This document shows, in pieces, positions 31,124 through 42,535 of a stretch of DNA of 64,000 nt (within the stretch, counting starts at the first letter, position 1; each line of letters begins with the position of its first letter). The DNA comes from CAWICD01 sp052267165 (GTDB taxonomy: Bacteria > Vulcanimicrobiota > Vulcanimicrobiia > Vulcanimicrobiales > Vulcanimicrobiaceae): NCBI GenBank assembly GCA_052267165.1, contig JBKQHO010000052.1, positions 1 to 64,000 of the forward strand. The letters run 5' to 3'. Below the pieces are notes generated by a model, which ran no database searches, was not told the origin of the DNA, and saw only the letters and a list, made by a program, of their open reading frames with translations. A program made the position numbers and the translations under genes.

Positions 31124-32230
31124 GTGCCTCTGCATGCGAAGCGAGCGCGCCGCGTCCCGGGTTCTTCCGTTCTGACGATTCTGACGATCTCGATCTGGGC
31201 GGCGCTGTTCGTCGTCTCGGCGTTGTTGGCTTGGCTTCTGGTGCTCGCGGCGATGCCCGCGGCGTTGCTGCTGGGTCCGATGATCGCGGCGATCGGTTTC
31301 GGGTCGAGCGGCGCGCGCTTGCGCCTGCCGCGCTGGACGTTCATCGGCGCGCAAGGGGTCGTGGGCTGCCTGGTGGCGAGCGCGATCACGCCGCCGGTCC
31401 TCGTTTCTGTGGGGCACGCCTGGGCGTTCATGCTGCTGGTCGTCGCGACCACCGTGGTCGCCGGCGGCGTGGTCGGTTGGGCGCTGGCGAAGGGCGGCGT
31501 GCTGCCGGGAACGACCGCGGCCTGGGGCTCGTCGCCCGGCGGCGCGGCGGCGATGGTGCTGATGGCCGAGCAGTACGGCGCCGATCCGCGCTTGGTCGGC
31601 TTCATGCAGTATTTGCGCGTCGTCGTCGTGACGCTAACCGCTTCAGCCGTCTCCCGGCTGATGCTTGCGTTCCAGCACGCGGCACCCGTCAGCGCGGCGC
31701 TTGCGACGCCGGCCGCCGCGCCGCTCGTGGTCCCGCTCGTGCCGCTGCTCGAGACGCTGGCGCTGGCCGCGGGCGGCTCCTACCTCGGTGCACGGCTGAA
31801 GGTCCCCGCGGGCCCGCTACTCGTGCCGATGACGCTCGGAGCGATCCTTCACGTGAGCGGCGTCGTCACGATCGCCCTGCCCTCGTGGCTGCTCGCGCTC
31901 GCCTACGGCGACATCGGCTGGTACATCGGACTCGCCTTCGATCGCGAGATCCTCACCAGAACCTTCCGCGCGATTCCGCAGCTGCTGCTCTCGACCTTCG
32001 CGCTGATCGTGCTGTGCGGATTTTCCGCCTGGATGCTGACGGCGTTTGCGCACGCCGACGCGCTGACCGCGTACCTGGCGACGAGCCCCGGCGGACTCGA
32101 CTCCGTCGCGATCATCGCGCTCGGCAGCGACGCCAACGTGCCCTTCGTGTTGGCGCTGCAAACGCTGCGGATATTCATCGTCATCCTGACCGGGCCGCCG
32201 CTGGCCAAGCTCATCTCGCGCTACGCCTGA
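31124..32230 (+). CDS. AbrB-family integral membrane protein (putative transporter)
   Basis: About 368 residues with ten or so hydrophobic helices in two similar halves, as in the AbrB family (PF05145, named from the ammonia monooxygenase region). Typical segments are AALLLGPMIAA, WGSSPGGAAAMVLMAEQYGAD in the first half and YLATSPGGLDSVAIIALGSDA in the second; the SPGG repeats are the family hallmark. The substrate of this family is not established. The start is uncertain; GTG 31124 is the best in-frame choice ahead of the first helix. Its 3' end overlaps the convergent hydroxylase gene by ten bases. Confidence 0.85.
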   Translation: MPLHAKRARRVPGSSVLTILTISIWAALFVVSALLAWLLVLAAMPAALLLGPMIAAIGFGSSGARLRLPRWTFIGAQGVVGCLVASAITPPVLVSVGHAWAFMLLVVATTVVAGGVVGWALAKGGVLPGTTAAWGSSPGGAAAMVLMAEQYGADPRLVGFMQYLRVVVVTLTASAVSRLMLAFQHAAPVSAALATPAAAPLVVPLVPLLETLALAAGGSYLGARLKVPAGPLLVPMTLGAILHVSGVVTIALPSWLLALAYGDIGWYIGLAFDREILTRTFRAIPQLLLSTFALIVLCGFSAWMLTAFAHADALTAYLATSPGGLDSVAIIALGSDANVPFVLALQTLRIFIVILTGPPLAKLISRYA

Positions 32231-33063
32231 GACGCGCTCGACCAGTCGTCGCGCTGTGGGCTGAAGGGCAGCGCCAGGATGCTTCCGATCGCGACGTCAC
32301 GGTCGCGCGTGTACGCCGGGACGCCGATCGTGAGCGGCTCGCCGAAGGCCTCGGTGCGCAGCGTTCCGTGCAGGCGGTCCCAGAGCGTGAGACCGCTCGA
32401 GAAGTTCGAACCTGCCAGCCGCCGGTCGGCCGCGTGATGAATGCCGTGCAGTCGCGGCGTGACCGCGACGGCCGCCAGCCTTCGCTCCCAGGCTTCGGAG
32501 AGCTCGACGTTGCTGTGGTGAAACAAGATCGATACGAGCAGCAGATTCTGCCACAGCGAGAAGGGCAGCGGGGCGACGCCGATGAGCACGATCTGCGCGG
32601 CCCGGTACGCGCTGGAAAGCGCGACCTCGCCGAAGTGAAAGCGCAGCGCGGTGGTTGCGTCCAGGTCGCGGTCGAGATGGTGGACGAGGTGGAAGCGCCA
32701 CAACGGCGGGACGTGGTGCTTCAAGGCGTGCCAGGCGAATTGCGTGTAGTCGAGCAGCACCAGCACCAGCAGCGTCTCGAGCAGCGGTGGAAGGCGCAAC
32801 ATTTTGAGCGCGCCCCAGCGGCGCCGTTCGACCGCTTCGGTCAAACGGCGCGCCAGCGGCTCCTCGACGAGCGCTGCCGTCAGCGCCGCAAGTGCGGCGA
32901 CGAAAAGGTTGCGGCCGTTGCGCACGATCGTGTCGTCGGTCACCGGCCGCAGCGGACGGCGCTTCTCGAAGCGGCGTAGCGCGAGCAGCTCGCAGACGAC
33001 GAGCGCCGGGCTCACCCAAGGCGGCAGTTTACGCCGTATCGACGGAAGCTCGGGCCCTTTCAT
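32221..33063 (-). CDS. sterol desaturase/fatty acid hydroxylase-family protein
   Basis: A 280-residue membrane diiron enzyme. Histidine clusters are HALKHH, HLVHH, FHHSN and HGIHH, matching the eight-His signature of the fatty acid hydroxylase superfamily. Hydrophobic segments (LFVAALAALTAALV, TLLVLVLLDYTQFAWHA, YRAAQIVLIGVAPLPF) provide the membrane core. Bacterial members hydroxylate or desaturate lipids, carotenoids or alkylglycerols; the substrate cannot be read here. It is divergent from the sedolisin gene and convergent with the AbrB gene. Confidence 0.87.
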   Translation of the reverse strand: MKGPELPSIRRKLPPWVSPALVVCELLALRRFEKRRPLRPVTDDTIVRNGRNLFVAALAALTAALVEEPLARRLTEAVERRRWGALKMLRLPPLLETLLVLVLLDYTQFAWHALKHHVPPLWRFHLVHHLDRDLDATTALRFHFGEVALSSAYRAAQIVLIGVAPLPFSLWQNLLLVSILFHHSNVELSEAWERRLAAVAVTPRLHGIHHAADRRLAGSNFSSGLTLWDRLHGTLRTEAFGEPLTIGVPAYTRDRDVAIGSILALPFSPQRDDWSSASQA

Positions 33064-33175
33064 GATATCCTCTCGGAGTGCGCGAATCGCCGGACAACCC
33101 GGTCCTCGAGCGGTCTCTCCCGCTCACCGTCCCTCATCGTTGCGAGTGTTCGAGCGTAGCAGTGGTTTCCCGCCC

Positions 33176-34768
33176 GTGCGACCGTCGGCATGTCCCGCCC
33201 AGCCGAACCCGTTGCCCGCGTTGATTCCCCTGCCGGGCAGCGAGCGGACAAAATGGCCCGATGCGCACGAAATGAAGCCGGCCGCGGGTGATGCGCTGCT
33301 CGACGTTACCGTTTGGCTGCGCGCGCGCGGCCGAGAGCTCGAGCCGGACCTCGCGAACGAGCTCGGTGCGACGCTTCCCGCCCGGCGGCGCTACGCGAAG
33401 CGCGGCGAATTAGCGCGAGCTTCGGATGCCGATCCGGCGGATCTCGCAGCTCTCCGAGCGTATCTGCGCGAGCACGGTATCGAAGCCGTCGAAACGCGTT
33501 GGCGAGCGCTGCACGCGCGCGGCACCGTCGCCGCGCTGTCGAAGGCGTTCGGAACGAAGCTGGACGAGTGGGGAGAAAAACGGCTCCGCTTTCGCCAGCG
33601 CATCGGCCCGTTGCGCGTGCCGCCGAGCCTTGCCCCTATTCTTAGCGGTGTCTTCGGGCTCGATGCGTGGCCGAACGTTCATCCCGTCAAAGCGCCGCCC
33701 GAAGCCCGGAGCGGAACGGAGCCTGCGCGCGAAGCTCCGCCCGCGCTGACGGCGCGCGCGGTGGCGAACGCCTACGAGTTTCCCGCCGGCGACGGTCGCG
33801 GGCAAACGATCGGAATTCTGTCCTTCGGGGCTCGCTTCAGTCTCGACGACCTGCAGGCGTCGTTGAGTCCGCAGGGCATCGCGGCGCCCGCGGTCGTCAT
33901 CCGGCGGGTCGATCCGGGCACCGCGCGCTCGGAGAACGAATCGTTCGACCAAGAGTTAGCGCTCGATACGCACGTCGCCGCGGCGCTGGCGCCCGGCGCA
34001 AAGCTCGTTCTCTACGATGCGCCGCACGACGAGCGAGGGTTCCTCGATGCGGTCGCCGCTGCGCTCTTCGACGAGGAGCACGCTCCGGCGGTCCTCTCGA
34101 TCAGCTATGGCCGGCCCGAATGCTGTTGGACGCCCAACGCGCTCGACGTGATGGACGAGCTTTTCATCGCGGCGGCCCGGTTGGGCGTGAGCGTCTTTTG
34201 CGCTTCGGGCGACCACGGCGCCGTCGAAGTCGACGGCGAGCCGCGCGTCTTTGCACCTGCTTCGAGCCCTTTCGTCCATGCTTGCGGCGGCACACGCGTC
34301 GAGCACGATGCCCACGGAAGGCGCGTCGAACGCTCGTGGCAGCAGTCCGGCGGCGGCTTCAGCGAACGAGCGGGGCCACCGCACTGGCAGGCGGTCGCGG
34401 CGGACTTCGCCGGCCGCCTACACGCCCGGCACGGCCGCGGCGTTCCCGACGTCGCCGCGCACGCGTTTCCGCCGGCGTTTCCGATTAGCGTCGGGGGCCG
34501 GCCGTCGCGTGGCGGGGGCACGAGCGCCGTCGCGCCGCTCTGGGCGGCGCTGACGGCTCGGCTCAACGAGCGGTTAGGAACGCCGCTCGGTTTTTACGCT
34601 CCGCTATTCTATGCCGCCCCCAAAGAAGCGGGGCTGTTTCGGATAGCGGCGGGCGAAGGGAATGGAAAATATCCAGCGCCTGAAGGACAAGCGTGGAATC
34701 CCTGCACGGGGCTCGGCGTGCCGCGAGGCACGGCCTTGGAACGCGCCTTATGCGCCGCTTCGGATTAG
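33176..34768 (+). CDS. sedolisin (S53) serine-carboxyl peptidase
   Basis: Pro-kumamolisin-like peptidase, about 530 residues: activation domain (PLPGSERTKWPDAHE and VTVWLR, about 15-190), then the catalytic domain. The triad is E260 and D264 (QELALD) and S450 (GGTSAVAP); the oxyanion Asp is D346 (SGDHGA). No signal peptide is visible, as in some kumamolisins. The usual C-terminal calcium site looks degraded: the expected Asp residues are replaced (LFRIAAGEGN, AWNPCTGLG). The start is uncertain: the family motif PLPGSERT lies upstream of the first ATG (33272), so GTG 33176 (or GTG 33146, TTG 33221) must be used. Expected to cleave proteins at acidic pH. Confidence 0.87.
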   Translation: MRPSACPAQPNPLPALIPLPGSERTKWPDAHEMKPAAGDALLDVTVWLRARGRELEPDLANELGATLPARRRYAKRGELARASDADPADLAALRAYLREHGIEAVETRWRALHARGTVAALSKAFGTKLDEWGEKRLRFRQRIGPLRVPPSLAPILSGVFGLDAWPNVHPVKAPPEARSGTEPAREAPPALTARAVANAYEFPAGDGRGQTIGILSFGARFSLDDLQASLSPQGIAAPAVVIRRVDPGTARSENESFDQELALDTHVAAALAPGAKLVLYDAPHDERGFLDAVAAALFDEEHAPAVLSISYGRPECCWTPNALDVMDELFIAAARLGVSVFCASGDHGAVEVDGEPRVFAPASSPFVHACGGTRVEHDAHGRRVERSWQQSGGGFSERAGPPHWQAVAADFAGRLHARHGRGVPDVAAHAFPPAFPISVGGRPSRGGGTSAVAPLWAALTARLNERLGTPLGFYAPLFYAAPKEAGLFRIAAGEGNGKYPAPEGQAWNPCTGLGVPRGTALERALCAASD

Positions 34769-34794
34769 GGCGTCAAGCTCTGAATTAGGGCGTC
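34764..34794 (+). repeat. 11-bp direct repeat between convergent genes
   Basis: ATTAGGGCGTC occurs at 34764-34774 and 34784-34794, 20 bases apart. The first copy supplies the TAG stop of the sedolisin gene, and the second (complement) supplies the TAA stop of the 64-residue gene. It looks like a small local duplication. Confidence 0.6.
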
Positions 34795-34979
34795 CAAATA
34801 ATACCTTGAGCGTCGTCCTCGAGACCCTGTTGAGCGCCTTTGTGTATCGCGAGCGCCTTGTCGAGATCGGCGGCGCTGCTCGCGTCGACGTTCGCGCGGA
34901 GCTTCGCGTGCAGCGCCACGGTCGCGGCCTGATGTGCCTTGATGAGCCCGAGCGCCTGCTGTTTACCGACTTCCCCCAC
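34785..34979 (-). CDS. small hypothetical protein coupled to the cyclase gene
   Basis: A 64-residue, largely helical, soluble protein (MGEVGKQQALGLIKAHQAAT, then DLDKALAIHKGAQQGLEDDAQG). Its start overlaps the 3' end of the cyclase/NB-ARC gene by 17 bases, and GGAGCAAACC lies just before the ATG. The overlap points to translational coupling and a functional link. Family not recognised. Confidence 0.6.
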   Translation of the reverse strand: MGEVGKQQALGLIKAHQAATVALHAKLRANVDASSAADLDKALAIHKGAQQGLEDDAQGIIWTP

Positions 34980-37752
34980 GGTTTGCTCCTTCCAGGATGG
35001 CCGACGCGTGCGCGACGGCCTGTTCGTGATTTAAGCTCGCGCCTTCGTTGAGCGCGGATACGAGCATATCATGCTCGAGGTGCAAATGAATCAGTGCGTC
35101 GAGCCTTTGGAATCCGCGCTGTTCGGTTCCGTCGCGGACGATACCGAGCATCTCGTACTGCTTGCTGGTGTAGCCCACGAGTCGTGCGGCCTGGAAGTGA
35201 TGTCCGGTTAATCCTGCCAGCAGTGCGCAGTGCTCGAGAGCGTTGGTCATGAAGCCGACGCCGCGTAGCGCCGCGATCGCCTCCTTGAGCACGTCGCGCG
35301 CGCCCTCGACGTCGTCGAGCGCCAGCGCGAAGCCCGCCAGGTTGCAATTCGTCACCGCAAGATCGAAGGTTACGCCTAACTCGACGAGGCAGCGCTTCGC
35401 TTCTTGTGCCGATGCACGCGCTCGTTCGACGTTGCCCGCGGCGTACTCGAGTTCGCCGATCGCCCCGAGAATCGTCGCGTAGATGAGGCTGTGCGGGCCT
35501 GCCGAGCGCAGCGCGACATCGAAGCGCCGCCGCGCCTCCGGCACGTCGCCGCGCAAGAGCTGATTGATCGCCCAGCCGACGAGGATCTGCGTCTTGAGCG
35601 CGGATGCGTCTTCCCGTTCGAGTGCGGCCCACGCCTCGTGGAAGCGCTCCTCGGCTTCCTCGGTGCGGCCGGCGCTCTGCAAGCAGCTGGCGAGTAAGCC
35701 CAGCGCATCGCCGAGGGCGACGGGGTTTCCGGTGGCCGCCGAGGCCGACAGGGCGGCCTCGGCCGCAGCCGTGCGGGCCGCGAGCGGGCGGCCCGTGCCG
35801 ATCAGCATCCCGGTGTAGAGCCGCAGGATTGCCGCGGTCAGCGGCGGGTCGTCCACCTGCCGCGCGGCCTCTGCCGCTAATTCGAACCAGCGCGTTCGCT
35901 CGTCGGCCTGGGCGATGAGCCGCTGGCGGTGGATCTCCGCGAGCATGCGCAGCCCGGTATGCACGTCGTTGTCCTGGACGATCGTCCACTCGAAGGCGGC
36001 ACGGAGGTTGTCGAGTTCGGGAGCGACCGCGCGCTGCCAGGCGCGGTCGTCCATCGCCTCGACGTGCGCGCGCGCGGCGCGCATGAAGTCGGCGCAGTAA
36101 AGCGCATGACGGCGCGCCGCCGCTGCGCTCTCAGCGTTTTCGTGTAAGCGTTCACGCGCGTACGCGCGCGTCGACTCGAGCATCCGAAAGCGCTGCCCTT
36201 CGCCGTAACGCTCCGCGCTGACCAGCGACTTGGCGACGAGCGACGAGAGCAGCTCGTACGATTCCCACTCGCTCCATGCGTCGTCGCTGCACACCGCGCT
36301 CGCGGCTTCGAGCGTCCAGCCGCCCGCAAAGATCGAAAGCCGGCGAAACAGCTGTTGCTCGCGCTCGTCGAGCAGGTCGTAACTCCAGTCGATGAGCGCC
36401 CGCAGCGTCCGCTGGCGGGGGAGCGCCGTGCGCTTTCCGCCGGTGAGCAGACGGAAGCGTTCGTCAAGCCGGGCCGCGAGCTGCGCAGGATCGAGCACGG
36501 TCAATTTCGGCGCGGCCAGTTCCAAAGCGAGCGCGATCCCGTCGAGCCGCCGGCAGATCTCGACGACGTGCGCGACGTTGCCCTCGCTCAGCGCGAAGCT
36601 GCCGGTCGCGGCATCGGCGCGCTCCACGAAGAGCCGCACCGCGCCGTAAGCCAGGGCACTCTGCGCGTCGAGCGGTGCGCCCGCCGGCGGGAGCGGAAGC
36701 GACCCGACCGGATAGACGACCTCTCCGTCGAGGTTGAGCGCCTCCCGGGTCGTCGCGACGACCTGGACGTTCGCGGCATCGCGCAGGATCGCGCCGACCA
36801 GCCCGGAGGCTGCGGCCACGACGTGCTCGCAGTTGTCGAAGATCAAGAGCGCCCGGCGGTAGCGCAAGCCGGCGACGACCGCATCGTGCGCCGGCATTCC
36901 GGGGGCGACGGGCGCGCCGACGACGCTCGCGGTTTGCGCGGCGACCAGCGCCGGGTCGGCGACCGGCGCGAGATCGACGAACCACACGCCGTCGGGAAAG
37001 CGTTCGAGCAGCTCGGCGCCGAGCTGTACCGAGAGCCGCGTCTTGCCGACCCCGCCGGGGCCGAAGAGCGTGAGCAGACGGGCCCGTTCGAGCCGTTGCG
37101 CGAGCTCCTTGAGCTCGAGCTCCCGGCCGATGAAGCTGGTCGGCTGTTGCGGGAGATTGTGCGGGCGCACGTCGAGCGAGCGCAGCGGCGGAAACGTCGC
37201 GGGCACGTCGGGTGCGGCGAGTTGGAAGACCTTTTCCGGCGTTTCGAGATCTTTGAGACGGTGCGAGCCGAGGTCGATCAAGCTCACGCCCGCCTCGAGC
37301 CGCTTGCGCGCGAGCTCGGCCGCGGCTCCGGAGAGGATGACCTGTCCGCCGTGCGCGATCGAGAGCAGACGCGCGACGCGATTGACCGGCGGCCCGAAAT
37401 AGTCGCCGTCGCGCTCGTCGACGGTCCCCGCGTGCAGCGCCATCCGTACGCGCAGGCCGCCCACCGCTTCCCAATCCTCGCGCGCCAGGGCGCGCTGTGC
37501 CGCGAGCGCGCCGCGCAGCGCGGCCTCGGTCTCTTGAAAAGCCGCGCAGAACGCGTCGCCGATCGTCTTGAAGACGTACCCTTCATGGCGCTCGAGCGCC
37601 GCGCGCAGGAGCGCGTCGTGGCGTCGTAGTGCCAGACGCATCGCGTCGGGAAAGGCTTCCCAGCGCCGCGTGCTGCCCTCGATATCGGTGAAGAGAAACG
37701 TGACCGTGCCGCTGGGAAGCACGCGTCCCGCGGCATGTATCGGGGAGGACAT
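34963..37752 (-). CDS. adenylate cyclase-NB-ARC-TPR signalling protein
   Basis: A 929-residue hybrid. The N-terminal class III nucleotide cyclase domain (about 14-185) has metal-binding D23 (FLFTDIEGST) and D66 (GDAFCAAF), adenine-specifying K62 and the transition-state pair in VNRVARL, so it should make cAMP. An NB-ARC ATPase follows (Walker A GPGGVGKTR, Walker B LLIFDNCEHV), then a winged segment ending RALIDWSYDLL and a long TPR-like array. The NB-ARC segment closely resembles that of the AfsR-type protein at 4.7-7.6 kb. The cyclase is expected to be gated by a ligand or protein sensed by the TPR part. The small gene at 34785 overlaps its end. Confidence 0.92.
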   Translation of the reverse strand: MSSPIHAAGRVLPSGTVTFLFTDIEGSTRRWEAFPDAMRLALRRHDALLRAALERHEGYVFKTIGDAFCAAFQETEAALRGALAAQRALAREDWEAVGGLRVRMALHAGTVDERDGDYFGPPVNRVARLLSIAHGGQVILSGAAAELARKRLEAGVSLIDLGSHRLKDLETPEKVFQLAAPDVPATFPPLRSLDVRPHNLPQQPTSFIGRELELKELAQRLERARLLTLFGPGGVGKTRLSVQLGAELLERFPDGVWFVDLAPVADPALVAAQTASVVGAPVAPGMPAHDAVVAGLRYRRALLIFDNCEHVVAAASGLVGAILRDAANVQVVATTREALNLDGEVVYPVGSLPLPPAGAPLDAQSALAYGAVRLFVERADAATGSFALSEGNVAHVVEICRRLDGIALALELAAPKLTVLDPAQLAARLDERFRLLTGGKRTALPRQRTLRALIDWSYDLLDEREQQLFRRLSIFAGGWTLEAASAVCSDDAWSEWESYELLSSLVAKSLVSAERYGEGQRFRMLESTRAYARERLHENAESAAAARRHALYCADFMRAARAHVEAMDDRAWQRAVAPELDNLRAAFEWTIVQDNDVHTGLRMLAEIHRQRLIAQADERTRWFELAAEAARQVDDPPLTAAILRLYTGMLIGTGRPLAARTAAAEAALSASAATGNPVALGDALGLLASCLQSAGRTEEAEERFHEAWAALEREDASALKTQILVGWAINQLLRGDVPEARRRFDVALRSAGPHSLIYATILGAIGELEYAAGNVERARASAQEAKRCLVELGVTFDLAVTNCNLAGFALALDDVEGARDVLKEAIAALRGVGFMTNALEHCALLAGLTGHHFQAARLVGYTSKQYEMLGIVRDGTEQRGFQRLDALIHLHLEHDMLVSALNEGASLNHEQAVAHASAILEGANRGGSR

Positions 37753-37963
37753 TACCGGCCCACCCTTCGTCGGGTCCGCAGGCCTGCCATGCCTGGGGCG
37801 TCCCCCGCGGAACGACGCCCGTCGCGCCGCGCGACCGCCTTATTCGCCCGAGCTCGCGCTCAGGATGGCGAGCAGGTCGGTGGGCGGGAGGCCGTTCGTC
37901 GTGAGCACGGAGGTGCCGGCCGAGCGCCGGCACGGTGCCGGCCGTCGTGACGAGCCGCGACGG

Positions 37964-38092
37964 CTAAGCCCGGTCGCGGAAGCGGGCCAACGCTATCCCG
38001 TCCGCGAGTTCGAGGAGCGCTTGCGCCGAACGCAGATCGTCGCCGTGCGCGGTCAAGGTCGCGCCTGCGGCGCCGTCGTACACGGCGCCCAT
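37964..38092 (-). CDS. possible small protein
   Basis: A 42-codon frame with high G/C at third positions and plausible composition (GAVYDGAAGATLTAHGDD, LLELADGIALARFRDRA). A longer version from ATG 38170 would overlap the divergent PEBP gene. There is no recognised family or clear ribosome binding site. The rest of 37753-38125 contains no gene I can support; it is the divergent spacer between the cyclase and PEBP genes. One minus frame ending with TAA near 37845 (TNGLPPTDLLAILSASSGE) may be a gene remnant. Confidence 0.3.
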   Translation of the reverse strand: MGAVYDGAAGATLTAHGDDLRSAQALLELADGIALARFRDRA

Positions 38093-38125
38093 CCGCTCTT
38101 TTCCGCTCGGTTCGAGCGCGCCGTC

Positions 38126-38668
38126 ATGGAGTGCTTTCTGCAAATGGCAACATCGTACGAGCTCCGCCAACCTGGAACGCCGGACAATTTGCCGGTGCTC
38201 ACGCTCTCGAGCAACACCTTCGCAGACGGCGGCGTGATACCGCTCTTAGCGGCCTCGGCGTGGGCCGGCGGTTCCGACGTCTCGCCCGATTTGATGTGGG
38301 GCGGCGCGCCGGCGAACACGCAGAGCTACGTCGTCACCTGTTTCGATCCCGACGCGCCGACGGGCGTCGGCTTTTGGCACTGGACCCTCGTCAACGTTCC
38401 GGCGTCGGTCACGAGCCTCGCGGCCGGTGCCGCGAAGAACCCACCCGCGGGCAGCGTGCAAGGCTACACGGATTACGGCAGCTCCGGTTACGGCGGCCCG
38501 TGCCCGCCCGAAGGCGATCCGCCGCATCACTATCGCTTTACCGTGTACGCGCTCGACGTTCCGCAGGTCGAAGGCGTCGGTCCCGGCACCACGGGCGCGT
38601 TCTTGATGTTCTCGTTGCGCGGACACGTGCTCGCGCAGGGAACGTATACGGGCCTCTATTCGCGTTGA
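38126..38668 (+). CDS. PEBP/YbhB-family protein (Raf kinase inhibitor-like)
   Basis: A 180-residue member of the phosphatidylethanolamine-binding family. Core motifs are CFDPDAPTGVGFWHWTLVN and GYGGPCPPEGDPPHHYRF, which line the anion-binding pocket. Bacterial YbhB/YbcL homologues are cytoplasmic or periplasmic proteins of unclear role. No signal peptide is seen. An ATG at 38144 is an alternative start. Its stop TGA overlaps the TTG start of hyuA (TTGA at 38665-38668), so it appears translationally coupled to the hydantoinase genes, an unusual pairing. Confidence 0.88.
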   Translation: MECFLQMATSYELRQPGTPDNLPVLTLSSNTFADGGVIPLLAASAWAGGSDVSPDLMWGGAPANTQSYVVTCFDPDAPTGVGFWHWTLVNVPASVTSLAAGAAKNPPAGSVQGYTDYGSSGYGGPCPPEGDPPHHYRFTVYALDVPQVEGVGPGTTGAFLMFSLRGHVLAQGTYTGLYSR

Positions 38669-40754
38669 GCGAGGCTGCGCCGGCGTCCCGGCCGGCCTGG
38701 CGGCTCGGTGTCGACATCGGCGGGACGTTCACCGACCTGGTCGCGCTGGCCGACGACGGGCGCAGGCTCGAGCGTAAGCTTCCTTCCACGCCGCGGGCGC
38801 CGGAGGAAGGCTTGCTCGAAGCGTTGCGCTCGTTGCTCGCGGACGTTTCTGCGAAGGACGTCGCGCTGCTCGCGCACGCCAGCACGATCGCCACGAACGC
38901 CCTGCTCGGCCAAGTCCACCTCGAGCTGCCGCGCGTCGCTTTCGTCACCACCGAAGGCTTTCGCGACGTGCTCGAGATCGGACGCCAAAACCGCAGCGCG
39001 ATCTACGATCTCGACGTGACGCGCCCTAAACCGCTCGCGCGACGTGAAGACCGGTTGACCGTGCGCGAACGGCTCGCGCACGACGGCAGCGTGCTCGTTC
39101 CGCTCGATCCCGCGAGCGTCGCGCGTAGCGTCTCGGCGATTCGCGAACGCGGCATCCGCAGCGTCGCGGTCGGCTTGTTGCACGCGGACCTCAACGGCGC
39201 ACACGAGCGCGCGGTCGCCGCGGCGCTGGCCGCGGAGCTGCCCGAGGTCGAGATCTCGCTCTCTTGTGAGGTCGATCCGCAATACCGCGAATACGAGCGC
39301 TTCTCGACGACCGTCGTCAACGCGGCGCTGGCGCCGATCGTGCGCGTGTATCTCGAGCGCGTGCAGCGCGGTGTGGCGGCCCAGGGCGTGGCGGCGCCGG
39401 TTTTCGTGATGCGCTCGGACGGCGGCATGGCGGAGCTCGCGAGCGCGGCCCGGCGCCCTGCAGCCTTGATCGAGAGCGGTCCCGCCAGCGGCGTCATCGC
39501 CGCCGCACACTTGGGCCGCGCGCTCGGTATCCCGAACGTGCTCTCGTTCGATATGGGCGGGACGACCGCGAAAGCGGGCACGGTGTTCGACGGCGTTCCG
39601 CAGATCAGCGCGTCGTTCGAGGCGGCCGGCGCGACGCACAGCGGCCGCTCCGTCAAGGGCAGCGGCTATCCCGTGCGTTTCCCGTTCGTCGATTTGGCCG
39701 AGGTGAGCGCCGGCGGCGGCACGATCGCTTGGCTCGACGCCGCCGGCACGCTGCGCGTCGGCCCGCTCTCGGCGGGCGCGGATCCCGGCCCGGCCTGCTA
39801 CGGAAGCGGCGAACTTCCGACCGTCACCGATGCGAACGTCGTGCTCGGCCGGCTCAACCCGCGCGCCTTGCTCGACGGCGCCTTTCCGATCGACGCGCGC
39901 CGCGCGTTCGTCGCCGTCGCGTCGGTCGCGGCTCCGCTTTCAGGCGACGTGCGGCGCACCGCCGCCGGAATCGTAACGCTCGTTGACGCCGAGATGGCGA
40001 AAGTCTTGCGCATCGTCTCGCTCGAGCGCGGTCATGATCCGCGCGATTTCACCCTGCTGGCCTTCGGCGGCGGGGGCCCGTTGCACGCGTGCGCGGTCGC
40101 TGCCGAGATCGGCGTGCGGCGCATCGTCGTTCCGCCTGGGCCCGGCGTCTTCTCGGCCTACGGGTTGCTCTGGGCCGACGTGCGCGTGACCGCGCTGCGC
40201 TCGTTCCTCGTTCCTGCGCAGGCGCAAGCGTGGGAGCGCGCCGTCGCTCTCGCCGCGACGCTCGAGCGCGAGGCCGACGCCGCGCTCGCCGAACAGAACG
40301 TGGCGAAGTCCGAGCGGCGCTTCGTGCGCGAGTTCGATCTGCGCTATGCGGGTCAGTCGACAGAGCTCGCGGTCGGCGAGCCCGGCTCGCTCGAAGCCGC
40401 GGTCGAGGCCTTCCACCGCCGTCACGCGCTGCGCTACGGCTATGCGGCACGCGACGACCCGGTCGAGTTCGTCATCGTTCGCGTGAACGGCATCGGCGCG
40501 ACGCCCAAGCCGCGTTTCGCCGCGGAGAGCGTGCAGCCGCGTGAAGCCGAACGCCTCGCGCCGCGCGAACGGCGCGAAGCGTTCGACGGGCGAGCGCTCG
40601 TCGCGACGCCGGTATTCGGTCGCGCTGCGCTGCGAGCCGGCGATGCGTTCGCGGGGCCCGCAATCGTCGAGCAGTACGACGCGACGACCTACGTCGCGCC
40701 CGGCTGGCGCGCGCAGGTCGACGAGCTGCGCAACCTCGTGTTGGAGCCGCAGGC

Positions 40755-40758
<4 letters not shown>
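38665..40758 (+). CDS. hyuA: hydantoinase/oxoprolinase family, subunit A
   Basis: ATP-dependent hydantoinase/5-oxoprolinase-type subunit of 697 residues. The N-terminal phosphate-binding motif VDIGGTFTD begins around residue 16, a second ATPase-like motif is SFDMGGTTAKAG, and the C-terminal part shows LAFGGGGPLHA and GPGVFSAYGLLWAD, all typical of HyuA. It starts with TTG overlapping the PEBP stop; no other usual start precedes the nucleotide motif. Its last codons overlap hyuB (ATGA). HyuA/B together open cyclic amide rings (hydantoin, oxoproline, acetone-carboxylase-like substrates). The substrate here is undetermined. Confidence 0.93.
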
Positions 40759-42437
<1,679 letters not shown>

Positions 42438-42535
42438 ACGCGCGCTCGTTATTTCTTCGTGCAGACGTCTTTGATCACCTGGACCGCGTTCAGCTTCTCG
42501 TGGGACGCGCTCCTATTCGTTAAGCGTCTCGACAA

